29,160 nt of DNA, taken from Micractinium sp. NFX-FRZ. Lineage: Eukaryota > Chlorophyta > Trebouxiophyceae > Chlorellales > Chlorellaceae. The position numbers were made by a program, and so were the translations under genes. Positions 10,134-20,316 of this stretch are shown here, piece after piece. Each line of letters starts with the position of its first letter. Positions within the stretch are counted from its first letter, which is position 1. The notes under the pieces were generated by a model, which saw nothing but the letters and a program-made list of their open reading frames with translations, ran no database searches and was not told where the DNA came from. The stretch spans positions 1-29,160 of the forward strand of contig JAPTJF010000612.1 of NCBI GenBank assembly GCA_029339195.1. The letters run 5' to 3'.

Positions 10134-11485
10134 TGCTCACTTGTTCGGCAGTGTGCAGTTCAGCCGCGGCAGATGCCCAACGGCATGTCTCCTTGTGCTT
10201 TGGCGGCTTGGCTGCTGAGGGCGCAACAGTAAAAATGATCTGCCTTCGACCGAACAGCAACTGCAGCTGCCGCCCGCAGAGGTTCTTGTGCGGGAGTGCA
10301 CATGCCAGGCTGGCGGGCGGCAGGCGGCGGCGCCAGCGCCAGCGCCGGCTCGTAGGTGGTTGTGGGGGTGGAAGGTGGTGGATGGAAGGTAATGGGTGTA
10401 TGTGAATGTTCGCTAAGAGTGCCGCAGTCTGGCCTCAGTGTGCCGCCGCCTGCCTGCTGGGAGGGGGGGGTGGGGGGGCCGGGTGGCTGGCACGTTGCCA
10501 GGAGTTGGGCTGGCGGTTGCTGTGCGGTGGCCCTGGGTGCGATGTGTGAGGTTATTAAACTTGGTCTGAGCACGGTTGTTCACTTCACAACGATGTGATT
10601 ACTACGAAACACGTCATTAGATGCGCCTGACATCAGGCAACAGGTGGCTAGGCTAGCATGGAGAGTGAGCAGGCAGGCAGGAGTTGGCGGAGGCAGGAGC
10701 AGGTGCACCGGGATATCGGTTTGTCCTAAGTTGAATCTTCTTTCAGGGAATGTGAGAAGCTGTAAGGACTAGACTAGAATAGACTAGGTGGACGAGCTGC
10801 CCCACCGGGGATGGCGGAGCTACAGCCACCCAGCTGCGAGTCACGACTTTGAAAGATTGCATGGCAGGACAGGGCAGCATGCGCCGCGCGTCACAGTTAG
10901 CGTGGCTCGGTTAGCAAGGGAGGAGTAATCGGTTAGGGTAGGAGAGGGGTGGGGGGGGTGAGGGGTTGTAGGAAACAAGCCAAGCGACAGGGGGTCAGAG
11001 GCCCAGTATCGGGCCGCGAGCACAGCAAGGTGAGAGTGAGAGATAATGTAAAACCGATAGTGAAGTGAGAGGTGACACGTTGAAGAGCTAGTGGAATGAG
11101 ACACAGTGTGACAGGTTATATCACTGGTGAAGTGGGAGACAGGGAGAGATATTGCAGAGCTGGTGACATGGGAGCACCGGCGAGGACAGAGGAAAGCGGG
11201 GGGATATTAGCAACGACTCTTGGCGAGGGAGTGTGGGAAGGAGTTGTAGCGAGGATTCTGGATGGCAGGTTGCACGTGCCATGTGGAGCAACGTGTGCAG
11301 ATCACGATTCAGTTGATGAGCAAGCGCCTTACGCGCGTGATGGAGGGGCCGAGGGTGCACGTCGTGGCCGGCGCCTTGCGGCGCCAATACACACACAGAG
11401 AGCAGGGTGCGCAGGGTGGCGACGTGCGGCAGGCTGCCCATGTTTGGTGGAGGAGAACCGGCGACGCGTCTGCCCGCCAGGCTGG
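10134..11485. other. Intergenic: promoter side of gene A, 3' region of gene B
   Basis: No exon with a supported family or phase was found. The interval must hold the 5' UTR and promoter of gene A (high-coordinate side of 9975) and the 3' UTR of gene B (stop at 11486-11488). There is a 14-bp inverted repeat GCCTGACATCAGGC at about 10627-10640. A plus-strand open frame at 11096-11662 overlaps the end of gene B and looks like chance. Confidence 0.5.
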
Positions 11486-14400
11486 CTAGGTGGGCCCCAG
11501 CTGCACCCCAAAGATGTGGACGAAGCCAGCAGTGATGTTCCTGCGGCTTCGGTTGGTCAGGCTGCACGCAGCAGCAGCAGGCGCAGGCAAACGAGGGAGG
11601 CAGTGCTCGCTGGCATGAAGATGGCTGGATGGATGCACGTGTGGCGCGGGCAGGCAGGTTGAGCGCGGCAGGTCGGCCAGCACAGGCACAGCTGGGGGGC
11701 CGGCGAGGCAGGCCAGCACCCCGCCGCAGGCACACACGGGCAGGGCAGCGCGTGGGGCAGGCGCACAGGCGCAAGCCAGCGTGGCTACGCCGCATCACAG
11801 CTGCCACGAGCCAGCGGGAGCGATCGGCCGGGTGGGGCGCAGGCGCACCTGACTGCTACTTGGTAGGGCTGTGCGGCTGCATTGTACCGCCGCAACGTGT
11901 TGCACACGACGCCGGGGTTGGGCGGTTGCCTGAACGGAATACAGGCCACCTGCGGGCACGAACGGATGGGCAGGCGGGAGGCGCATGGGATGCATGCATG
12001 GGCAGAGGGAGCGTCCACAGGCTGCTGCTGCTGCTAAGGCGGCGGCGGCTCACCCAGCTGGACTGCTGGGCGGCAGGTGGCAGGAGCCTCATGCACAACC
12101 ACGCACGTGTGTGGCCCAACCGAACAGGGTAGCAGGAGCAGGCACAGGGCGAGGCAGCGGGCGGCCTACCCGTGTGCCAGGGTTGATGGCCACCGCAAAC
12201 TGTGTGTGCAGGTACAGGGTGCGGTGCTCGCCGGGTGGCCAGTCGCTGGTCGTCCTGTAACTGACGTACATGCCCTGCAGCCGTGGGCCACAACCAAAGT
12301 TCCAAATCAGGTCGAACAAGAAGCAGCGCAAGGAAAAACAACTCAGCAATTGCGTGGGGTCAGGGCGTCCGCAATGTGAAGTGGGGAGGCAACACAGCAC
12401 AGCACAGCACAGCACAGCACAGCGTGGACCTTGGATGCACGCAGAATGGTGGCAGGCCACCTGACTGCCCAGAATGCCCCCTGCCCTGCCTGAGCAGGGG
12501 CAGGCGGCGGGGCACACAGTGGCAGGCAGCCCTGGCGGCGTGCACGTCACCATGCAGCAGCCCGCCCCGCCCCACACTTCAATGTGAACTGCACACTTTG
12601 CAGGTCACCCCACTGCATCCCTCCTCCACACAAACCCCCACATACATCCCCGACACGCGCGCCTCCCCCCTCCCTCCAGGCCCACCCACCAACGAACCAG
12701 CCCGGCCTCACCTGCTCCAGGACCGGGGTCCCGCCATTGAACAAGTCCGGCCTGTTCGGCTCCGCCACCAGAGGGTAGGCCTTGGAGGCTGCACACATGG
12801 AGGCAGGTGCAGCGCACGGCGGCAGCGGCAGCGGTTGGGTCATACAGCTGGACAAGGGCAGCATGCAACGGACGCCCCAAAGTGCAGTACTCGGCTAATA
12901 CTACTTTTCTCGATGGCGGATGCTGCCGGCTGTACAGGTCCCTGCAGCTGTGGCCGGGGCCCACGTGAGCTGCCCTCCCCAGGAGCCCAGCATCACCAGC
13001 CGGCCGCCAGCCACGCACCCGAGGCCAGCGACCCCATTGACAGCACGTTGCCGCTGCTGTTCACGTAGTTGAACATGCTGTAGTTGAAGTGGCCGCTGCG
13101 GGGGTGGAGGGGTGGAGGGGTGGTGGGCGGGGGAGCAAGGTTGTCTCTATCGCAGGGTGCAGGGTGTGGGGCACATGCGGGCGGCTGCGCCCAGGGCTGC
13201 CAGCAACGCGTCACTGTTGATGTCGTGCCTCCGTTCCACAACCAAGCCCCTGTAAGGGCCGCACCACAACGCGCCCACGCGCTGCCCTTGGTGCCTCCCC
13301 CAGCCACCCTGCCCACCTGTTTGTTCCAAAGAGGATGAAGGAATCCCTGCGGGTTGGGGTGGGCAGGCGGGGGAATGTGTGGGGCGCAGGGTGAGAGAGG
13401 GAGTGCGGGTCCTTGGTGGCCACTTGGTGATATGGGCAGGCAGGGGGTGCCCATGCATGCTTTGGAAGCCTGACCAACAGGCCCCCATGTGCTGGCGAGG
13501 CGGCCCCTCAGCTGCCCACATGCAGCCAAGCCGCCATGCCTGAGGTAGCAACGCGCACCTGAAGCTGCCCACCACTAGCTGCCCAGGCGGCTCAAACCCG
13601 CCCACCCAGCAGTCCAGTCGGTGCACAAAGTTGGCCACTGGGCCGGGGGTCTCAGTGGTGAGGGCGATGTACTGGGAGCGGTTCTTGAACTGGGCGGGGT
13701 CAATCGCCTGCAGGCCGGACGCGCAAGTTGGCGTCGGTTCGGTTTGGCTTTGTGGCTGGGAGGCGCGCGCTGGGAGCTTGGTTGTGACATCTGCCCTGGC
13801 CCCAAGCGCACCCCGCCCCACCCTGAACCATCCACCACAGCACGCACAGCACAGCACGTCAGCCCACCACCCCAGCTTGCCTGCACCACGTATTTGGTGT
13901 TCACCAGCTCGGGCTGCCCGCCCTTGAAGGAGAAGCCGGCAGAAGGCTGGGTCCTGCGCGTCAGGCCGCCTGCAGCAGGGCCGGGGCCAGCGGGCCACAC
14001 CCGGCGTGGGGTGAGGGCACATAGACCCGGCAGGTGCCGGAAGCCACAAAGGGGCGCAGGCCATGCCTCGGCGGTGGAGTGCACAGCACATTGAAGCTCT
14101 CCCCCTGTCCCGCGCCTATCGCCTGTGCGCTCCCCACGGATGCAATCGTGGGGGCCCCCGCAGCGCTCGCCAAGCACACCAAAGGGGCGCTGCCATGCAC
14201 ACTCCAGTGTGCTCAATACTCTGTGCATTGACTTCACCACTGTGCCCATCGTGATCGTCAGAGCTCGCGCATGGAACATCCTGACACACACGATCGCACA
14301 GCCAGTTGCTGTTGCGCTGCCAACTGGGGAAATCAAGAACCCTGACACAGCGCACCGTGCACATCAAAGTTGACTCGCAGGGTGACGTCCTCAAACAGCG

Positions 14401-17400
14401 AGCCCACATGGTCGCCAGCATACAGCACCACCCCATACTGGTTGTCCTGCAGACCAGGCGGTGCAGGGGCGGCACAAGGGCGACATGAGAGCGGGCTGAG
14501 GCAGCGGCAGAGGGGAGCGCCGCAACAACCACGCCATGCTGGTTGTCCTGCAAGAGGAGGCGGGGTGCGACAGAAGAAGAATGGAGGGCATGACCCCCGC
14601 ATGTCCCAGGCTGCAGGCATTGGCGCAAAGACACCCTCTGTACGGCACGGCGCTGTGCTCACGTTTTGCAGCGACACGTGGCTGAAGGTGATGTTGCGCA
14701 GCCCTGCTGGGAAGGCGCGGGCCGCCAGCAGGATCGCCTCGTTGTTGCGGGCCAGGAAGCCAATCTGTATGTCGACGTCGCTCACGCCGGGCTGCAGGCA
14801 GGAGTTACAGAGACGGGGAGCCACACAGGCAAGGTGAGGCCCCAGGGCATGTGCACGCCTCTGTCTGTTTGCTTGTCCACATGCCTCTCTGTTTGCTTGC
14901 TCAAACCGGGCTGCAAGGGGCGGGTGAGGCAGGCAACGTGAGGGGCGGGCAAGCAGGCAGGCGAGGCAGGCCAAGGCCTGGCGAGACAGGGCAGGGAGGA
15001 GGTGGCAGGGCGGGGCAGGACAGGGTGGCAGGGCTGGCGCCAGGCCGCAGGGCAGGGTAGGGCAGGGCACGGGGGTGCTAGCTAAAGCCAAGCTGAAGCA
15101 TGACGTGGTGAGGCAGGGCAGGGCAGGGCGCAGGGGGTGCTCACCAGCAGGCGCAGCGCCCAGTCTCGGAAGCCGAAGAAGCCCGTGAACGACAGCGGCT
15201 GCGAGTAGCGGCCCGGAACCAGGGTCACGCCATCGCCTGTGGAGCAGGCAACCCATGGCGCACACACAGCGGCGCTTGTCATCTGGCATGTTGGGCAGCA
15301 CAGGTGTCGAAAGTGCTACAGTGCGCAGGTGGGGTGCTTCCACAGGCAGCTGGTGGGCAGGGCAGCATGCCAGCTTGACAGCACAGCACAGCGGAGCACA
15401 GCACACGCTCACCTGCCCCGGAGTTGACAAAGATGGCCCTGGCGGTGGCAAAGTACCGGATCCTGGGGTTGAGACGGATGGTGCGCGTCACGTACACGTC
15501 GTGCGTCTGCAGCACCGTGCACCAGGCGGCCGTGCAGCTGGCAATGGCCGCCTGCATGATAAACACATCTGCAGGCAGCCGAAGAGGCAAATGATTGGCA
15601 GATCAGGCTGCGTGGTGCTGGCATCTGCACGCAGCGACAGCAAGAGGCAGGCGCATGGTGCGGAAGGTGGTGCGCAGCTGGGGGGCAGGCTGTGTCCAAG
15701 CAGGCACCTGTGGGCGGGAGGCGGCAGGGTGCAGGGCAGGGGAGTGGCATGACGAGGGGCAAGGAGGGCAGTGCGCCAGTGGCCTACTGATTGCGAATCA
15801 CACGCTGCACGGCACCGAGAACGAGGGGTTTCCCACGGGTGCCGCGGCAGGTGGGGTGGGTGGGTGGGGAAGCGGCGGTGTGGGTGAGCAGTACAGGCAG
15901 TACAGGCCGCAGTACACTCACCCTGTCTCTTCTCGCTCTTCCACCACATGGGGTACAGCTCGGTGCCGTCTCGGACAAACTCGACCTGGCCTGCACCCCG
16001 CCAACACACGGAGGGGAGGAGCGCAGAACAGCGCAACATGCTGTCAGTACGCAGGTGGCGTGCAAGTAACGGAGAATGGGTGAGTGTGTGCTCGTTGGAC
16101 TGGTGGCATGCCCCCTCATGCCCCATTCCTGTACAGAAGTGCCGCTCCGAAGGGATTCATGCCAGCCGCCCCACCGGGCGGGTGCTGCCGCAGCCGGCAA
16201 CGCAGAATGCTGCGCACCGTTGCCCAAGAACAGTGGGTCGTCTCTCAAAGGCGGCCGCTTGGGCTGCCGTGTGAGGGTCAGCACAGCGCCGGCATCAATC
16301 CAGAAACTTGTGTTGAGGCCTGCAGTCAAGGAAAGATTGCATGTGAAGGTAAGAGGCAGCGGCATACCAGCAGAAGCTTGTGGAGAGGCCTGCTGCAAGC
16401 ATGGGAAGAGACGCTAGGTTGAGGGCTTCGTTCCGGGCTACAGGAGGAAGCGCAAGCATCAAGGGGTACGGCCTGGAGCACTTCACAGCCGAGGGCCGAG
16501 GGGCGAGAGGTTGCCGGCGCACAGCATGGGGGGCGGGCGGGTACTTGCAAACCTTTGCAGCATGCAGCATGCCTGCGCCCCCCTGGGATGCAGCCCGGGC
16601 GGGCCAGGCATGCAGCACCCAAGGCACTCTGATCAAGCTTCTTTAGCAGGCGTGTGTGACTGCTGAACGTGGGCCACACCCGAGACCAACACACCGACAA
16701 AAGACAACGACAAAAGACACCGGCAGGGAAGCGGGTACCAAGGTGCCCACCCGCCCACACGTCCACCCACCCATGATGATTGGCTTGCTGAGGGTGAGGG
16801 AGTAGGCGAGGCGGTACACCCCGACGGGGAAGTACAGCGCAAGGGACGACCTGTCGCTGTTGGCACGCATCAGGGCCTCCGTGTTGTCCGCCTCCCCGTC
16901 GCCCACCGCACCGTACCGCGTCACGTCGGCGCCGGCAAAGCAGCCGGGTGCGCCGAGGAGGTCGCGTGAGGCGGGCAGGCGGGGCAGGGCGGTGGGCGGG
17001 ATGTGGAGGTCCAGCGCTGGGATGGGGGAGATGGGGGTGGGCGCGGGGCGGGACGGGACTGGGAACAGGCCGGGGGCGAGGGGGAGGGCGGGGGGCGGGG
17101 GCGCGGGGGGTGGGGGGCGGGGGCGAGGGGGTGGGGGAGGGCTGGGTGAGGGGCGGGGCGGTGGGCGGGGACGCGGAGGCGGGCGGGGTGGTGGCGGGGG
17201 CCGTGGGGGAGGGCGCGGCGGGGGAGATGGCTGGGGGGGCGGGGAGGGAGGTGGTGGAGGGGGTGGGGGGGATGGTGGGAATGGTGGAGGGCGTGGGGGG
17301 CCGGGAGGCGGGGGGGAGGGGAAGGGAGGGAGAGGGGGGAGGGGAGGGGGAGGAGAAGGGGGAGGCGGGCGAGGGGGAGGCTGTGGGGAAGGCGGTGGAG

Positions 17401-20037
17401 AGGGGGGCGGGGGTGGGGGAGAAGGGCGGGGTGGAGGTCGCGGGGAAGGGGGCAGTGGCGGTGGCAGAGGAGGGGAGGGTTGAGGAGGAGATGGGAGGGG
17501 AGGCGGACTGGGGTGGGGTGGGGTGGGAGGGCTGGGCACCGGGGGCTGGGGAGCGGGCCATGGCGAGGGTGGCGGCACAAGGGGATGCGGCTTGAGCGGA
17601 GGAGGTGGGAGAGGCGGAAGGGAACTGGGCGGTGGTTGAGAGCGCACACTCGGCAGAGAGGCTTTAGGCGGCACGCGAGGCCTTGCGGCCAGCGGCGTGC
17701 GGCGGAATGGTGGGGGCGGGGGGAGGGGGTCGGGCCGCCGTGCCATGGGTGACTGAGGCCGGGGCCGGGGCCTGGCTTGTGTGTCCACCGGCCGAGCTTG
17801 CGGCCGGGGAGCTGGGCGGGTGGGGCGGCGGAGACTGCCTCCTGGGTTGGCGGGGCGAGGCCGGCGGCGGGCGGCAGCAGCGCTGGCAGCGGCCGTAGCG
17901 GCGCTAGCAGGCGCGTCTGGATCAGCGAGCAGGCGCCGGCGGGCCACCCCTCCAGAGCTGACCCGTGGGCCCTTGCACCTGCAGAGAGCGGAGTGTGGGG
18001 GGTAGGCCGCGTGAGTGTCAACGCTCAGGTGCAGTACACAGCATGCATGCAGCAGGCCTGGCAACCACCTGTGTTGGGCATGTGCAGCGCGTGCAGCAGC
18101 ATGCCTGTGGCCGGCACCGTTCAGCGGGAGATGCTGCTGTGCTGTGTTGTGCGAAGCTGCCGCAGCTGCTGCTGTCGCGCTAGGGCCTGTGCATTGCCCT
18201 AAAAGTGCCGCTCCTCAGCTTCTCCCCACCCCTCCCACCACTAGCAACATGCGACCTGCATCACCCCCTGCCCCTCCCTGGGGTTGGCCGCCCTCCAGCT
18301 GCACCCCGCCCCTCCCTCGGCGTGCGGCGCACCGGTACGTGAGTGTCAGGCTCTTGAGCGCTCCGGGGCAGGGGTCTGCAAACACGGCGGTGGTGGCGGG
18401 CACGCTGCAGGCGGGCTTGCCCAGGCAGGCAGATGCCACCTTCCTGCGCACGTGGGGCGGGCACAGGGCGGGCAGGGCAGGCGGGTTGAGAGACGCTGTG
18501 TGTGGACATTGCGCGTGGGTGCTGCAAGCGGCAGGACTGCCGCGCCCGACCCAGCCGCTCACACTACCCCTCCTCGATGCCGGCCCAGCCCCGCCGGCGC
18601 GCTCATGTGCACACCGCAAACACACGCACACTCCAGACAACTAGCCAGCCACCTGTATGAGCGCGTGGAGTTGCAGTCGATGCGCTTCTCCCCATAGATG
18701 GGCTCCATGATGGCGGTGATGACTGCTCCCGGGGCTGAGCAAGTGCACACCGCCGTCTCGTTCTCTTTGACCCTCAGCTGCGTGTCGCGCGTGATTGGCC
18801 CACCAAGAGAGGAGGGCCTGCGAAGGGGGCGATGGCGGGGGGGTGGGGGACGGGGTGAGACAGTGAATGCAACACAGGGGGCGGGGAGCGTGGCGCCGGC
18901 AGGGTGAGCTCGCACACGGCGGCAGGCCTGTCAGGCAGGGTGGGTTGGGAGGAAAGCGGGTAGGATCACTAGAGAGGCAGGTGAGGAAAGCAACAAGGGG
19001 CAAGGGCGCCTGGAAGGCTGAGTGGCAGAGTGCAGGCAGCGCTGGCGGTGAGTGGTTGAAAGCAGGCCAAAAAGGGGCAGCGCAGCAAGCTGACAGTGCC
19101 TGCACCGCCCCGCCTGCAGCAGCCTGGCCTGGCGCAGCGCGACCCTGCTGCCACCCCAGCCCCTGGCCCCTGGCTTGGCTTACCAAATCATGTCCCCCCC
19201 GCCAGGGATGCCCTGGTCCAGCCAGTCGCTTGTGAAGGCCAGGTGGCGGTCAACCTGGTCTGACACGGCCTGCAGCACACAGTGGCAAGGGGGAGGGGAC
19301 TTGTTAACATCCCAAGGAGGCTTCAATCAGGGAGCAGGGATTCAATCAGAGTCATGCGTGGATGCCAGTGGTGGCACACCACCTGCTTCCCAGGAGAGGG
19401 AGAGGGTGCCACTCGTTGGAAGCTAGGGGCTCAGGACGGCTGGTCGGTGCTCAATTCTGCTTCTAAGAGGCAGCTTGACCCATGCAAGGCAAGAAGTAGG
19501 AGAGGGCTGCCGGGCGCTGGCGCTCTCATGGTGTGGATGCCATGTGAGTGCACACACGCTTAGCGAGCTGGTGAGCAAAACACGCCCAGCTGCAGTGCTG
19601 TCCAAGCAGCACGTTGGGCTGCTGCAACTTGCCTTCCAGGTGGCAGCACGCACAGCCTCCTGTTCGGCCATTGACTGAGCATTCAGCATGGCAGCGGCGG
19701 CCTCCTGCTGCGCCTGCTGCTGCTCGGCATCAGCCCTGGAAGCCGGGAGCGGCTCTGCCGCCCCGCCGGCTAGCGCCGAGCTCGCAACCGCCCCTGGCGC
19801 CCCTGCCTGCCCGCTGGTGCCGATGATGCTGCTGCCACTGAGCTGCCCACTTGGTGCTGCAGGTCCTGGAGGGATGCGTGCAGGAGAGGGTAGTGGTGCA
19901 GCCGGTGCAGGTGGCCATTGTTGGGACGCGCCGCTCTCTGCAGCACCAGGCGGCCCCGCTGCACCGCTGCCATGTGCCGTTGCCAGGAGGGCAGCCAGGG
20001 CGAGCGCAGCGACGCAGCCGCCCGCGGTTCTGGGCAT
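11486..20037 (-). CDS. Gene B: secreted lectin / long Hyp-rich linker / beta-helix
   Basis: Nineteen exons join in phase into 1105 residues: 20037-19633, 19269-19184, 18817-18653, 18443-18333, 17978-16771, 16319-16218, 15990-15922, 15568-15413, 15236-15145, 14791-14663, 14446-14356, 13969-13881, 13707-13559, 13346-13317, 13095-13019, 12788-12712, 12274-12170, 11949-11849, 11561-11486 (TAG). The signal peptide is MPRTAGGCVAALALAALLAT with cleavage near AHG/SGA. An Ala/Gln-rich helical stretch lies at about 105-150, the SUEL-type lectin at 178-257, the Pro-rich linker at about 270-600, the pectate-lyase-3-like motif at 601-659 (YGAVGDGEADNTEAL, LYFPVGVYR), then the beta-helix. Ten exons have exactly the same length as in gene A. 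It has two introns that A lacks, and GC donors in introns 1 and 12. It probably arose by tandem duplication with A. Confidence 0.9.
12393..12424. repeat. (CAGCA)n pentanucleotide repeat
   Basis: Five to six ACAGC units lie inside the gene B intron between exons 12788-12712 and 12274-12170. No coding role. Confidence 0.9.
14446..14560 (-). repeat. Duplicated acceptor and exon start before gene B exon 11
   Basis: The true exon starts at 14446 with GACAACCAGTATGGGGTGGT. A copy with TTGCAG followed by GACAACCAGCATGGCGTGGT lies 101 bases upstream in the transcript (start 14547). Both copies follow a CCGCCT..TGCAG context. Use of the upstream site would shift the frame (101 = 3n+2). Confidence 0.85.
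16319..16400 (-). repeat. Duplicated acceptor and exon start before gene B exon 6
   Basis: The true exon starts at 16319 with GCCTCAACACAAGTTTCTGG. The copy starts at 16389 with GCCTCTCCACAAGCTTCTGC, also after a CAG, an offset of 70 bases (3n+1). Only the downstream copy continues into the conserved VLTLT..PKR coding segment shared with gene A. Confidence 0.8.
16771..16945 (-). other. Pectate-lyase-3-like N-terminal motif of gene B
   Basis: Residues 601-659 hold GCFAGADVTRYGAVGDGEAD and ALYFPVGVYR, the glycine/aspartate and P-x-G-x-Y elements that open pectate-lyase-3/GH55-type beta-helices. Gene A has the same block at 388-447. The catalytic residues cannot be assigned from this block alone. 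Confidence 0.75.
16950..17940 (-). other. Long hydroxyproline-rich linker of gene B
   Basis: About 330 residues in a single exon, first Arg/Ala/Pro-rich and then dense SPPP, PPPRP and PSPPP blocks, as in pherophorins and other algal extensin-like glycoproteins. Such Pro is normally hydroxylated and O-arabinosylated or galactosylated, giving a stiff rod. The plus strand here is nearly pure G with few C, A or T. Confidence 0.85.
17975..18777 (-). other. SUEL/rhamnose-binding-type lectin domain of gene B
   Basis: Residues about 178-257 over three exons. Seen: CTCSAPGAVITAIMEPIYG (YG motif), DCNSTRSY, ACLGKPAC, VFADPCPGALKSLTL (DPC motif) and the final YRC. It aligns along its length with the lectin block of gene A, including the NST glycosylation site. 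B has one extra cysteine next to the first (C188, C190). Confidence 0.8.
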
Positions 20038-20053
20038 CCAAAGCGGAGAGGAC

Positions 20054-20315
20054 CTGCAAGCTGACAGCGGAGGGTGCAGCCAAGAAGTAGGCAGGCCGCC
20101 TTCAGCCGCGCCCAGCAGGCCGCGCCCCGCAGGGCTCTGTGAGCTGCAGCAGGGGCCACGCGTTGCACAGCCCAGATGCGTTCTCACATGCCCCACCATG
20201 TGGTTTGGCGATGCTCACCTCCGGGGTGGTAGGGGTCCCCCGCTGTTAGTTGCGCAACATTCCCCCCTTCTCTGCCGCTGTTCAGCGCTCACCACAGCAG
20301 TAAACCAGGTCTTAC
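20054..20315 (-). other. Probable 5' UTR intron of gene B
   Basis: Donor ATCG|GTAAGACC (exon end 20316) and acceptor GCTTGCAG (exon start 20053, 16 bases before the ATG) bound 262 bases. The layout matches the proposed leader intron of gene A. Joining does not extend the reading frame upstream, so it is called non-coding. Confidence 0.45.
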
Positions 20316-20316
20316 C

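Noticed and set aside
11096..11662. 188-codon plus-strand frame antisense to the end of gene B
   Set aside because: Composition resembles random G+C-rich sequence, no recognisable domain, overlaps the last coding exon of B on the other strand.
12393..12424. CRISPR-like or regulatory repeat array
   Set aside because: Simple five-base microsatellite in a eukaryotic intron with no spacers.
16860..17595. Long plus-strand Gly-rich open frames over 16860-17595
   Set aside because: They are the reverse complement of the Pro-rich exon of gene B (CCN/GGN mirror) and have no splice or family support.
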